Of a stretch of 64,000 nucleotides of DNA, positions 34,237 to 43,199 are shown in pieces. This DNA is from Jejuia sp. UBA6058 (GTDB taxonomy: Bacteria > Bacteroidota > Bacteroidia > Flavobacteriales > Flavobacteriaceae). The stretch spans positions 300,418-364,417 of the forward strand of contig DIYI01000009.1 in NCBI GenBank assembly GCA_002428965.1, in the 5' to 3' direction. Position numbers and translations under genes: made by a program. How positions within the stretch are numbered: position 1 is the stretch's first letter; each line of letters opens with the position of its first letter. The notes under the pieces are model-generated. The model was given only the letters and a program-made list of their open reading frames with translations. It had not been told where the DNA came from and did no database searches.

Positions 34237-34907
34237 AAGAACTCTCGATACTGCATCACCCGAAAATCAAATGTACTGAATTTCGGGTGTTTAGCTTTTA
34301 ATTGTTTATAAAGAGGAATACTGCCAATGGCTCGATTTGCCGATCCTGATGGTGAGATTAGGGATACAGTTTTTATAAGTCGAGATTCTTCACTTTGTTC
34401 TGAATGACATAATTGAAATTGATGAATTCTAGGAATTTCATTGGAAACTAACTCCAACTTTAATTCATAGTCTTTAAGATGTCTTCTAAAAAAATATTCT
34501 GGTCCGTTTTTACTATTTCCTCCAGTAAATAAAATAGTCTTAATACTCTGATACTTTTCAAGATATCCCACAACATCACGCAGTTTAATATTGGTCATTC
34601 CTAAATCGGACGCATCAATCTTATGTCGTTCGGCACTATCTACAATATCACAAACACCAATTCTATGTTTTATTAAAAACTCTTTTCGCTGTTGAATGGC
34701 TTCTTCTGAATTATCAAAGCGCAAATTCAACTCATGGATTTTGTTAATATACAACCACAGTGAATTGTAATAACTACCATAGCAAAAATCCACATCTTTT
34801 TCCAAAAGTTGTCCTGTTGAAAATCTTGGTGGTGGTAATGTTCCAACAATCAATCTTTCAGTATCATTTTTGATAAATGGTGGATATGGATGTTTATGTA
34901 AAAACAA
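34233..34907 (-). CDS. Uracil-DNA-glycosylase-like protein with in-frame repeat insertion
   Basis: About 224-residue protein of the uracil-DNA glycosylase superfamily: LIVGTLPPPRF with YNSLW downstream, GVCDIVDSAERHKIDASDLGM and ILFTGGNSKNGPEYFFRR. It would remove damaged or mismatched bases. A TTG at 34905-34907 is taken as start because no ATG fits. Near residues 168-178 it reads LCHSEQSEESR, the translation of a widespread flavobacterial intergenic repeat, so the C-terminal region contains a repeat inserted in frame. Activity may survive because the insertion lies between conserved blocks, but this is uncertain. Confidence 0.78.
   Translation of the reverse strand: MFLHKHPYPPFIKNDTERLIVGTLPPPRFSTGQLLEKDVDFCYGSYYNSLWLYINKIHELNLRFDNSEEAIQQRKEFLIKHRIGVCDIVDSAERHKIDASDLGMTNIKLRDVVGYLEKYQSIKTILFTGGNSKNGPEYFFRRHLKDYELKLELVSNEIPRIHQFQLCHSEQSEESRLIKTVSLISPSGSANRAIGSIPLYKQLKAKHPKFSTFDFRVMQYREFF
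34385..34416 (-). repeat. Dispersed repeat inside the glycosylase-like gene
   Basis: On the minus strand this reads TGTCATTCAGAACAAAGTG followed by AAGAATCT, the end of a repeat often found between flavobacterial genes. It is translated as CHSEQSEES without breaking the frame. Confidence 0.72.
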
Positions 34908-34958
34908 GCTGTTATATTTATGCTGAATATACTTAAAACAACTTTGTCTTTTTAAAAA

Positions 34959-37475
34959 CTATTTACCGAATCCTCTAGCTCTTGGTGTTTGTGTTTCACT
35001 TTGATAGCTTTCATCTGTATACTCATCAAAGAAACGATAGTAGTTGGGATAACCATATTCTGCTTCTAATTTGTGTCGTTTATTTCTCCACTCAAGAAAC
35101 TTCTTGCTGGCTTCTTTTTGGTCGCCTATTAAAAAGAAATAATCGTTTTTGGAAACTACTTCTCCAGAAGCATCCTTTAATTCCAGCTCTACAAAAAAAC
35201 GTTTATCTACTTTGCTTAAAATATCAGCAGAAATATCCTCAAATTTTTGAGCCCTGTTTTCCTCAACATTTTCAATTTTAAAAGTCTGAGATTTTAGTTG
35301 TTTACCATTATCATCTTTAAAAACAATACTTGCTTCACAACCTTGATAATCTTTGAATAAATCGTTAACAACCCATAACTCCCCAACGAATGGTTCTTCT
35401 TTTGACCATCTTCTTTTTTTAAATTCTAGGTTGATTAATAAGGGTTGGTAAGCCTTTTTCACCAGATAGTAGGAACGTTTCGGCTCTTGATAGTTATCCA
35501 CAATTCCCCATTTCATATCTGGCCAATAAGTGATATAATGGCATAACGCAATACCACTTAAATTGGGTTTCTGACGTCTAAAATACTCGATGCCGTTTTG
35601 GAAAATTATACCTTGAGTATCCTGTGACGCATTTACAAATTCTTCTAAAGACCCCGTCATTTCATCACCAAAAACATCCCAATTCTGCATGCGCAAGCGC
35701 ACTAAATCTGCCCAATGATGTCCCCAGCTTAAACCTGGCTCCCAAAGCTCATCCCCTGGAATAAATTTCTTTAAACTTTTCACCGATGGAACGGAAGTAA
35801 TAGCAAATTCTGGAATGATTGGATATTTTAAAGTTTGCAACCAATCTTCATGCAGGTTCGTACCCATTCCATAAAAGTACTTTAAAGCATGAATCGCCTC
35901 TTTTGGTTTGAAGCCAGCTTCTTGCGAAACTTCACACGTTAAGGGTGAATCAGGAACATATGGTAAATTGGCATATGCTTGTAATGAATCCCCTAAACGC
36001 TCTAGAAAGGCTCTTCCAAAGTGCGCATCTCTAGTCCTTAGTAACATTTCCTCTCCTCCTTCCATCATAATTAATGATGGATGGTTTCTCCGTTCCTTTA
36101 TTACCCGAACGCCCTCATTGAAAATCTCAGACAGCTTTTTTTCATCATTAGGAATATTACCTGTACCTAGAGGAATGATATCCTGCCAAACTGTGATTCC
36201 CATTTCATCGCAGTATTGGTAAAATTCTGGAATTTCGGGTGGATGCCAACCAAAGATTCTAATGTTATTCATATTAGCTTCCTTAGCCATTTTGATCAAT
36301 TTCTTATACTCATTAATATTGGTTCTACCAACAAAAATATCTGGTGGTCCTCCCCAACACGCTGAACGTATAAAGTGAAATTTTCCATTAATGTAAGTTG
36401 ACCTTGGGAAACTAACATCTACATCTTTTACAAATCCAGGATTCCATTTTGATGTTACTTCGCGTATACCAAATGTTGTTTCATTAAAATCCTGATTAAC
36501 TTCACCGTCTTTTAAAGAAACCCTTAACTTATATAAATTGGGTTTTCCCATATCCCAGGGCCACCAAAGTTTTGGATTCTTTACGTGTATTTTATGTTTC
36601 ACTTTATGGGTACCAGGTCTTACAACTCCAGTAAACTTTACAGTTTGCACACCTGAATCAAAGTTCTTCCCTTCTAGCGTTGCAATAAAATTCATGTTCT
36701 TCCCTTTGGTTGTAGTATTTTCCACAGTTAGCTCTAAATCCACATCCGCAGAACCATCTTCGTTTAATGAAGTATTAGCATATACATCTTCAAAACGTAC
36801 TTTTCCAGAGGATACCATTTTAACCTTTCTATGAATACCAAAAGGTGCCAAATCTCGCCAATAATCACCAAACCAAGGTGTTTTTGTACCAGCAACTAAG
36901 GCATTAACTTGTGGTGGCGGATCCAACTTAACCATTAACATATTCGTACTAGGCAATCGTTTTTTGGCTATGCGCAAATAGTTTGTTACATCAAAAGAAA
37001 AACCAGAAAAGGCTCCTTCATGCCTTCCTAAATGATGCCCATTCAACCAAACGTCACAGGCGTAATCTACACCTTCAAAAACAATTTTCACTACCTTATC
37101 ATCAACAGGTTCGGTCACGTTAAATTGATAGGAATACCACCACTCATATTGCTGCACCCATTGGGCCTTCACACTATTTCTTCCAAAATATGGATCCTCA
37201 ATAACACCTGCTTTCCATAGATCTGTATATACATCACCTGGTACTTTAGCATGATTCCAAACATGGGTTTCAATATCTTCAGGTGGTATTTGATGCAGAC
37301 CTTTTTTAACCCCTTCACCAGGAAGCATCATTTTCATTGTCCATTTTACACCACTCAAATCGCGGATTAACTGACTGTTTTCTTCATGTGAAATAACGGT
37401 GTTGGGTTGCGCAAAAACAGCGGTGTTTATTAAAATTAATATCGCTGCCAACTTTAGTTTAGCAAGTGCATTCAT
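34959..37475 (-). CDS. GH2-family exo-glycosidase, beta-mannosidase/glucosaminidase-like
   Basis: 838-residue protein with a signal peptide (ends NTAVFAQ, about residue 23). The sugar-binding domain spans about 35-215, the Ig-like domain 215-335, the barrel 335-620, then a C-terminal beta region. At the acid/base site it reads MEGGEEML, with E476 at the catalytic place but Glu rather than Asn before it; the nucleophile is probably E556 in IPEFAIT. The motifs HWxPPEI-like and WGGPPDIF suit the mannosidase/exo-glucosaminidase branch. It stands alone, away from the first glycan cluster, with a palindromic operator in its promoter. Substrate unknown. Confidence 0.83.
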   Translation of the reverse strand: MNALAKLKLAAILILINTAVFAQPNTVISHEENSQLIRDLSGVKWTMKMMLPGEGVKKGLHQIPPEDIETHVWNHAKVPGDVYTDLWKAGVIEDPYFGRNSVKAQWVQQYEWWYSYQFNVTEPVDDKVVKIVFEGVDYACDVWLNGHHLGRHEGAFSGFSFDVTNYLRIAKKRLPSTNMLMVKLDPPPQVNALVAGTKTPWFGDYWRDLAPFGIHRKVKMVSSGKVRFEDVYANTSLNEDGSADVDLELTVENTTTKGKNMNFIATLEGKNFDSGVQTVKFTGVVRPGTHKVKHKIHVKNPKLWWPWDMGKPNLYKLRVSLKDGEVNQDFNETTFGIREVTSKWNPGFVKDVDVSFPRSTYINGKFHFIRSACWGGPPDIFVGRTNINEYKKLIKMAKEANMNNIRIFGWHPPEIPEFYQYCDEMGITVWQDIIPLGTGNIPNDEKKLSEIFNEGVRVIKERRNHPSLIMMEGGEEMLLRTRDAHFGRAFLERLGDSLQAYANLPYVPDSPLTCEVSQEAGFKPKEAIHALKYFYGMGTNLHEDWLQTLKYPIIPEFAITSVPSVKSLKKFIPGDELWEPGLSWGHHWADLVRLRMQNWDVFGDEMTGSLEEFVNASQDTQGIIFQNGIEYFRRQKPNLSGIALCHYITYWPDMKWGIVDNYQEPKRSYYLVKKAYQPLLINLEFKKRRWSKEEPFVGELWVVNDLFKDYQGCEASIVFKDDNGKQLKSQTFKIENVEENRAQKFEDISADILSKVDKRFFVELELKDASGEVVSKNDYFFLIGDQKEASKKFLEWRNKRHKLEAEYGYPNYYRFFDEYTDESYQSETQTPRARGFGK

Positions 37476-37518
37476 ATTTCTAATTTTTATCTCAATCCAA
37501 AATTATAGACTGCGTATG

Positions 37519-37541
37519 CAAAATTAGATGACAGTTGTCAT
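37519..37541 (-). promoter_or_regulatory. Promoter and ATGACA-TGTCAT operator of the isolated GH2 gene
   Basis: On the minus strand TAATTTTG (37519-37526) matches the -7 consensus. Immediately upstream is ATGACAGTTGTCAT (37528-37541), an inverted repeat with 6-bp arms between the -7 and the expected -33 region. Such placement suits repression by a GntR- or LacI-type protein not encoded nearby. Confidence 0.55.
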
Positions 37542-37572
37542 TTTTGAGTTCTAAATAGACGTGCTTTTTATG

Positions 37573-37607
37573 TACAAATCCGATATTTTTTACAAATCTG
37601 ATTTGTA
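37573..37607. promoter_or_regulatory. Double TACAAATCYGAT element upstream of GH2
   Basis: TACAAATCCGAT (37573-37584) and TACAAATCTGAT (37591-37602) are direct repeats 18 bases apart. The second is extended into a palindrome, TACAAATC-T-GATTTGTA (37591-37607). It lies between the GH2 gene and the TPR gene start region, about 100-130 bases upstream of the GH2 start, and could be an activator site. Confidence 0.5.
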
Positions 37608-37631
37608 TGTATTTAAATTGAAGTGGATAAA

Positions 37632-38357
37632 CTAAAGATTTTCCAGTTGTTTTTGAGCTTCCAAAATAGTAGAACGGTACAATCTTTTATTGGATTTCGT
37701 CATTTGTTGACCTTCAACCACCAAAGATTTTAAAATATCTTTAGCTACTTCTGTTCTTCCATGCTTAATTAAGAATTTTGTATAAATCAGTCGTTCCTCA
37801 TAAAACGAAAATCTAACATCAATAGCTTTTAAATTGATTTCTGCCTGCTCCCAATCTCCTTCGTTTTCTAAAGCCAAACCATATAAAAACTGCGTTCTGG
37901 ACTTTTTAAATTCTGAATGCGTTTTAATTTGATTACCATATTCTACAACACTTTTATAATCTTCTAGAGGATGGTAAGCTTCTATCATATTTTTAATCAC
38001 ATAAAAATCATTTTGAAAATTGCCATCTAAAGCTTCCTTGTAATGTTTTATAGCATTTTTGTAATCCTTATTTTCTAAATAGGCATCGGCGAGATTCACC
38101 CTGTTTTGATAGGATTCTGAAAACGCCAACTGCTTTTCTAAATCCCGAATCCTCTTCGTTGGGTTGATAATATGGGTTATCTCAGAAGTTATTTTTTCAG
38201 CATCGCGCTTGTTATAAACTTGAGCAATTAAGTATATGATACAACCAATACCTGAAAGGAAAAATATAATAAAAATCCAGTAATATGGTGCCCTGTTCTT
38301 AATGGCGTGATAAATACAAAATCCCTGAAGCGCAATGACTAAGTAGTACCAGATCAA
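37632..38357 (-). CDS. Membrane-anchored TPR protein with PLDc_N-like N-terminus
   Basis: 241-residue protein. The first 50 residues have two membrane helices (IWYYLVIALQGFCIYHAI and YYWIFIIFFLSGIGCIIYLIAQVY) of the phospholipase D N-terminal type. The rest holds tetratricopeptide repeats (QNRVNLADAYLENKDYKNAIKHYKEAL and following). It is likely a cytoplasmic-face scaffold. It lies 43 bases downstream of yaaA on the same strand. No enzymatic motif. Confidence 0.78.
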   Translation of the reverse strand: MIWYYLVIALQGFCIYHAIKNRAPYYWIFIIFFLSGIGCIIYLIAQVYNKRDAEKITSEITHIINPTKRIRDLEKQLAFSESYQNRVNLADAYLENKDYKNAIKHYKEALDGNFQNDFYVIKNMIEAYHPLEDYKSVVEYGNQIKTHSEFKKSRTQFLYGLALENEGDWEQAEINLKAIDVRFSFYEERLIYTKFLIKHGRTEVAKDILKSLVVEGQQMTKSNKRLYRSTILEAQKQLENL

Positions 38358-38400
38358 ACTTTTTCCATTTTGATTAAAACATAAACCTATTGAAAATTAA

Positions 38401-39159
38401 TTACCTAATAAAAACTAAATCGGTATCGGTAGACATATTTTCGCTAAAGCCGTAGCCTTCATAATTAAACCCTTTGAGATCGTTCACAGTTTCTGCATTT
38501 GTATCGATAACGTAACGTGCCATCATTCCGCGAGCAGCTTTTGCAAAGAAGGAGATCATCTTATATTCACCATTCTTAAAGTCTTTAAAATTAGCTGTTA
38601 TCACGGGCACTTTCAAAGATTTAGTATCAACCGCTTTAAAGTATTCGTTACTTGCCAAATTCAAAAACAATTCATCATCTTCTAATTCTTCATTTAAAGC
38701 CTTAACAATATCCTTTTTCCAAAACTCATAAAGATTTTTCTTCACACCAACTGGCATTTTTGTACCCATCTCTAAACGATACGGTTGTATTAAATCGGTT
38801 GGCTTTAACAATCCGTAAAGTCCAGAAAGAATGCGAACACTATCCTCCATAACGTCTAATTTTTCTTCAGGAATAGTATAAGCATCTAAACCGCGATAAA
38901 CATCGCCATTAAAAGCATAAACTGCGGGTCTCGCATTCTCTTTGGTAAATGGCAATTCCCAAGTTTGATTACGCTCGTAATTCAATTGCCCTAAAGCATC
39001 CGAAATACCCATAAGTTTGGATAAACTTCTTGCAGATTTCTTCTTCAATAACTTATTTAAGCGTTCAGACTGCTTTAAAAATTGAGGCTCAGAAGATCTA
39101 TCTGTTGGTAGTTCACTTTCAAAATCTAAAGACTTGGCTGGAGAAATTACAAGTTTCAT
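38401..39159 (-). CDS. yaaA: Peroxide stress protein YaaA (DUF328/UPF0246)
   Basis: 252-residue protein with the standard family start MKLVISPAKSLDFES and conserved FNGDVYRGLDA, LSGLYGLLKPTDLIQPYRLEMG and FKDFKNGEYKMISFFAKAARGMMARYV. In Escherichia coli YaaA limits DNA damage during oxidative stress by lowering free iron. It is divergent from the AraC-type regulator across a 165-base gap, and next to a TPR gene on the same strand. Confidence 0.93.
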   Translation of the reverse strand: MKLVISPAKSLDFESELPTDRSSEPQFLKQSERLNKLLKKKSARSLSKLMGISDALGQLNYERNQTWELPFTKENARPAVYAFNGDVYRGLDAYTIPEEKLDVMEDSVRILSGLYGLLKPTDLIQPYRLEMGTKMPVGVKKNLYEFWKKDIVKALNEELEDDELFLNLASNEYFKAVDTKSLKVPVITANFKDFKNGEYKMISFFAKAARGMMARYVIDTNAETVNDLKGFNYEGYGFSENMSTDTDLVFIR

Positions 39160-39324
39160 AAATGCAGTTTTTTTAATTACTCAAAAGTACAATTCATTAT
39201 TTATTTTTAATATTTACCATCAGATTTAATAATAATTGCACCATAGAAATTTACAATAATACTATCGATTTACTTTTTATTATATTCGTTGTGCAACGCA
39301 CAGATAGAAAAAATTGGTTGTGTT

Positions 39325-40203
39325 ATGGAAAAGAGCGTTCCTGAAATAGCTTATAATGAAAATCAAAGTCTCCGTATAGAGGTTTTGAATTTTGAAGAGC
39401 TTTACGGAAGACTTCTACAATCTAAAAAAGACCATAACCCTTTTGCTGTTCATAAAATTGAATTTTATCTTATTCTAGTTGTTACTAAACATACATATAC
39501 TCATTTCGCAGATTTTAAGTCCTATAAATTAACCCCAGGTAGTGCTATTTTTATAGCTAAGAACCAAATACACCATTTTTCAGAAGGCCTTAAAAACACA
39601 GAAGGTTTCGCTATAATTTTTAGCAGCTTGTTTACGGAGAAACTACATTCAATTTCCGCTAAGTTCAAAATAAATAGGTTATTCAATTACCATATTGAGT
39701 CTCCAATTATTCATCAAAGTGAAATGGGTGCCGATACTCTAGTCAATATTTCGGCTAAACTATATGACGAATTCAACTTCAATAATAATTTTGGCAAACT
39801 AGAAATATTACGAGCGCTTCTACAAGTACTGTTTTTAAAAGCAGAACGCGCAAAAAGTTTAAGATCTATAAGTTATATTAAACCGCATTGGGTTGAAATA
39901 TTTAGTGCTTTTAAAAGTCTATTAGAAAAGAACTATACCAAAACAAGAAACTCTAAGGACTATGCTTCTAAACTATTTATCTCTTATAAACTTTTAAATG
40001 ATATTGTTAAAAAATTAAGTGGTAAAACAGCAAAAGCCTTTATTGATAATTTTGTAACCATGGAAATTAAGCGTCTACTAGCCGCTTCCTCTCTATCGGT
40101 TAAGGAAATTAGTTATGAAACGGGGTTTGATGAGCCATCTAATTTAGTTAAGTTCTTTAAGAAAAACACTAACACCACACCAAATAAATTTAGACAACAA
40201 TAA
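39325..40203 (+). CDS. AraC-family transcriptional regulator
   Basis: About 292-residue regulator with an N-terminal cupin-like ligand domain (about 15-150) and a C-terminal double helix-turn-helix (KEISYETGFDEPSNLVKFFKKNTNTTPNKFR). The ATG at 39325 (MEKSVPEIAYN) is preferred over an upstream TTG at 39289. It immediately precedes the ABM/SnoaL lipoprotein gene, 102 bases away on the same strand, and is the natural candidate to activate it. Effector unknown. Confidence 0.9.
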   Translation: MEKSVPEIAYNENQSLRIEVLNFEELYGRLLQSKKDHNPFAVHKIEFYLILVVTKHTYTHFADFKSYKLTPGSAIFIAKNQIHHFSEGLKNTEGFAIIFSSLFTEKLHSISAKFKINRLFNYHIESPIIHQSEMGADTLVNISAKLYDEFNFNNNFGKLEILRALLQVLFLKAERAKSLRSISYIKPHWVEIFSAFKSLLEKNYTKTRNSKDYASKLFISYKLLNDIVKKLSGKTAKAFIDNFVTMEIKRLLAASSLSVKEISYETGFDEPSNLVKFFKKNTNTTPNKFRQQ

Positions 40204-40269
40204 ATACTCTGGTTATACTTTTACCATTTTTGTCATCATTTTGATAACGTAAATAGCACACCGCGCTTT

Positions 40270-40277
40270 TAACTTTG
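40270..40277 (+). promoter_or_regulatory. -7 promoter element of the ABM/SnoaL lipoprotein gene
   Basis: TAACTTTG is a full match to TAnnTTTG, 28 bases before the start codon at 40306. A TTG at 40241-40243 could be the -33 element though the spacing (26) is longer than usual, which fits a promoter needing an activator. Confidence 0.6.
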
Positions 40278-40305
40278 CAGCATAATTTACTTAAAAATCA
40301 TCAAA

Positions 40306-41766
40306 ATGAAATTCAAACTATTAAGTCTGGTAATTATTGCAATAATAACTACAGGATGTAAAAATGAAAAACCAGTTGAGCCTTCAGTTTTAGAGGTTAC
40401 TACCTTTAAATTGAAAACTACTGCTAATGCATCAACTTTTAACACTTTAGATACCGATGTAGAAAATAACTTTACCATTAAACAACCTGGGTTTATAAAA
40501 CGCCAAAGTGGTGTAACCGAAAATGGAGAATATACCGTTTTAGTTTACTGGAAAACAACAGCGGATGCCGACGCTTCGATGCAAAAATTTATGGGTGACG
40601 CCTCGGTTGCTGATTACGCGTCAATGATTGATGCTTCAACAATGAAAATGGCGCGATACGATATAACTGATAAATTTGATGCAGACAGCGCGCAATTTGT
40701 TGAAGTGATGTCTTTCGATCTTAAGGAAGGTAGTGATGTTAATGCTTTTGACACAGTGAATAATGAGGTAGCGACCAAAGTTACAGCTCCCAAACAAGGT
40801 TTTGTGCAACGCATCACAGGAGTTAATGAAACGGGTGATCAAGTTGTAGCTGTATACTGGGATACTAAAGCTAATTCTGATAAGGCACTTCAACCATTTA
40901 TGGAAAATCCTATTTCTAAAGAGTTCATGGGTATGATGGATCAATCCAGTATCCAAATGGGACGATATCAAACAATTAATTCATTAAATAATACGAACAT
41001 GGAACTATCAAACAAAGACAAAGTAGTAGCACTATTGAACAGTTTTAATACAGGAGATCAAACTCCAATATCATACATTAATCCTAATAAATATATCCAA
41101 CACAACTTAGCTGTAGGTGATGGTTTAGCAGGTTTTGGAGAAATTATGCACCATGCTCCAGAAGGAGGTTTTAAGGCGAACGTAGTAAGGGCTTTTGAAG
41201 ATGGTGATTATGTATTTACACATACAGAATACGATTTTTTTGGCCCAAAAGCAGGTTTTGATGTATTCCGTTTTGAAGACGGCTTAATTGTAGAACACTG
41301 GGATAACCTACTACCTGTACAGCAACCAAACCCTAGTGGTCATACACAATTTGACGGTACAACTGAGTTGACTGATTTAGACAAAACAGAAGCCAATAAA
41401 AAGACGGTTAAAGACTTTATCGAAAAAGTATTACTCGGTCATGAAATGGATAAATTAACAACATACATTAACCCAACAAATTATGTACAGCATAACCCAG
41501 CAGTTGCCGATGGTTTGGAAGGTTTTGGTGCAGCTATGAAATATTTCGCTGAAAATGGAATGGTAATGGAATACGATAAACTTCATAAAGTATTAGGACA
41601 AGGTAATTTTGTGCTTACCCTAAGCGAAGGAAAATTTGGAAAAGGTGAGCATACTTCATTCTATGATTTATTCAGATTAGAGAATGGTCAAATAGTAGAA
41701 CACTGGGATGTTATCGAACCTATTCTACCAAAATCGGAATGGAAAAACGATAATGGAAAGTTCTAG
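40306..41766 (+). CDS. Four-domain lipoprotein: two ABM-like and two SnoaL-like domains
   Basis: 486-residue lipoprotein (TTGC, Cys18). Residues about 27-115 and 120-210 are two homologous ferredoxin-like ABM (antibiotic biosynthesis monooxygenase-like) units: each has EVxxFxLK, then GFIKRQSGV or GFVQRITGV, and YWKTTADAD or YWDTKANSD. Residues about 235-345 and 365-475 are two homologous SnoaL/NTF2-like units, with YINPNKYIQHN/YINPTNYVQHN and FRFEDGLIVEHWDNL/FRLENGQIVEHWDVI. Both domain types have thus been duplicated. ABM folds act on reactive small molecules and SnoaL folds as isomerases or hydrolases; function here is unknown. It follows an AraC regulator. Confidence 0.8.
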   Translation: MKFKLLSLVIIAIITTGCKNEKPVEPSVLEVTTFKLKTTANASTFNTLDTDVENNFTIKQPGFIKRQSGVTENGEYTVLVYWKTTADADASMQKFMGDASVADYASMIDASTMKMARYDITDKFDADSAQFVEVMSFDLKEGSDVNAFDTVNNEVATKVTAPKQGFVQRITGVNETGDQVVAVYWDTKANSDKALQPFMENPISKEFMGMMDQSSIQMGRYQTINSLNNTNMELSNKDKVVALLNSFNTGDQTPISYINPNKYIQHNLAVGDGLAGFGEIMHHAPEGGFKANVVRAFEDGDYVFTHTEYDFFGPKAGFDVFRFEDGLIVEHWDNLLPVQQPNPSGHTQFDGTTELTDLDKTEANKKTVKDFIEKVLLGHEMDKLTTYINPTNYVQHNPAVADGLEGFGAAMKYFAENGMVMEYDKLHKVLGQGNFVLTLSEGKFGKGEHTSFYDLFRLENGQIVEHWDVIEPILPKSEWKNDNGKF

Positions 41767-41796
41767 ATAGAAGAACAAGATTAATGAATAACAACT

Positions 41797-41830
41797 AGGA
41801 ATATCAACAATGTTGGTATTCCTTTTTTAA
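41797..41830 (+). terminator. Intrinsic terminator after the ABM/SnoaL gene
   Basis: AGGAATATCAAC (41797-41808) pairs with GTTGGTATTCCT (41812-41823) around a 3-base loop, followed by a T-tract. It separates the lipoprotein from the methyltransferase, so the two are not a simple operon. Confidence 0.85.
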
Positions 41831-41841
41831 ACAAAAAAATT

Positions 41842-42468
41842 ATGGCAATTGTAAAAGAAAAAAATATAAATGAAGTTATTGACAATCTTTTTGAAGATTC
41901 GAAATACGATCACTTAAAGATGATGAAGAGTGCTGCAAAAAGTGTATTTGGAGGCTTTAAACCATCAAATTTCAAAGATGTCTACCTATCAATTTCTAGA
42001 GAGCAAGGTGAAGATTTAAGAGCGCTTATAGTAAAGAAAAATATTAAGAATATTGTGGAATTTGGGACCTCTTTTGGAATTTCCACATTGTTTTTAGCGC
42101 AAGGGATTTTAGAAACTGGTGGATATATTGTAACTACTGAATTGATTGAGTCCAAAGCGAAAAAAGCCACAGAAAACTTTGAAAGAGCAGGCGTCAAAGA
42201 TCTTATTGAAGTAAGAACAGGTGATGCCATGGAAACCCTGAAAGATCATGACAGCTCTATAGATTTATTACTCTTAGATGGCTGGAAAGATTTGTATTTG
42301 CCTTTATTCCAAATGCTGGAACCTAATTTCCATGAGGGCTCTATTATTTATGTAGATAATGCTGATATGGGAGATACACAGGCATTCTTAAAAACGGTAG
42401 CAGGTAACACCAGATACAACTTGCAATCGCTTTACGGTGGTAAAGTTGTACTAATAACCTTGAAATAA
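41842..42468 (+). CDS. O-methyltransferase-like SAM-dependent methyltransferase
   Basis: 208-residue Rossmann methyltransferase. Motif I is IVEFGTSFGISTLFLA; GYIVTTELIESKAKKA is motif II and LLLLDGWKDLYLPLFQML with IYVDNADMGD resembles class O-methyltransferases (caffeoyl-CoA-like). Start at 41842 follows a terminator closely, so its promoter must be very near or it depends on read-through. Substrate unknown. The cytochrome b561 gene follows 77 bases later. Confidence 0.85.
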   Translation: MAIVKEKNINEVIDNLFEDSKYDHLKMMKSAAKSVFGGFKPSNFKDVYLSISREQGEDLRALIVKKNIKNIVEFGTSFGISTLFLAQGILETGGYIVTTELIESKAKKATENFERAGVKDLIEVRTGDAMETLKDHDSSIDLLLLDGWKDLYLPLFQMLEPNFHEGSIIYVDNADMGDTQAFLKTVAGNTRYNLQSLYGGKVVLITLK

Positions 42469-42545
42469 CAAGTTCTATTTTAATGTAGAAAACCTTTTGT
42501 AGTAGCATATTGAGAATATTGCTTCTATAAAGTAACGAAATAACT

Positions 42546-43073
42546 ATGGAGAAATATAGCAACAGAACAGTTTGGATACACTGGTTATCGGCATTATTGA
42601 TTTTCGGATTGATTTACACTGGTATAACTATGGAACATCAAACTGTGGGCGCATCCAAATTCATGCTGTATCAATCGCATTTTATTATGGGTAATATTGT
42701 TTTTATTCTCACTATTATAAGAGTAATAGCTCTATTTAAAGATGAAAAGCCAAAACCTTTGTACCCAAAAACATCGTTTAGAGAAAAATTTAGAACATTT
42801 GTCTACTATGGCTTTTACATTGTTCTACTTTGGATGTGTATTTCTGGAATAATTTCACTTTCATTAGAAGGTATTCTCCCAGCTTTACAGTCGGGAAACT
42901 GGAAGGATTTGCCCGAAATAAATACAGATGGGTTTCATCCTATAATGCTATCGCATCATATCATTGCTAAACTAGTTTTTCTATTATTGATATTCCATGT
43001 AGCAGGTTTTTTAATACATCTCATTCAAAAGAGAGAAAACACACTAAAACGCATTTGGCTTAATAAGGTCTGA
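42546..43073 (+). CDS. Cytochrome b561-family membrane protein
   Basis: 175-residue protein with four membrane helices. Likely heme ligands are H13 in WIHWLSALL, H45 in YQSHFIMG, and histidines in SHHIIAKLVFLLLIFHVAGF (two in the third, one in the fourth helix region). It should pass electrons across or within the inner membrane, probably from a periplasmic donor to quinone or the reverse. It is downstream of the methyltransferase gene and ends before a terminator. Confidence 0.88.
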   Translation: MEKYSNRTVWIHWLSALLIFGLIYTGITMEHQTVGASKFMLYQSHFIMGNIVFILTIIRVIALFKDEKPKPLYPKTSFREKFRTFVYYGFYIVLLWMCISGIISLSLEGILPALQSGNWKDLPEINTDGFHPIMLSHHIIAKLVFLLLIFHVAGFLIHLIQKRENTLKRIWLNKV

Positions 43074-43128
43074 GTCATTTGAAATACAGTAGAATGGTTG
43101 GCTACTGTAAGTTTGATTGATGATGAAG

Positions 43129-43162
43129 AGCAGCTTGAACAAGTTTTGAGCTGCTTTTTTAT
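43129..43162. terminator. Intrinsic terminator after the cytochrome b561 gene
   Basis: AGCAGCT (43129-43135) pairs with AGCTGCT (43149-43155), with partial pairing inside, followed by a T-run. It lies between convergent genes. Confidence 0.78.
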
Positions 43163-43199
43163 ATGCTAGAAATATTGCTTGAAAATTGAAAATAAGAAT

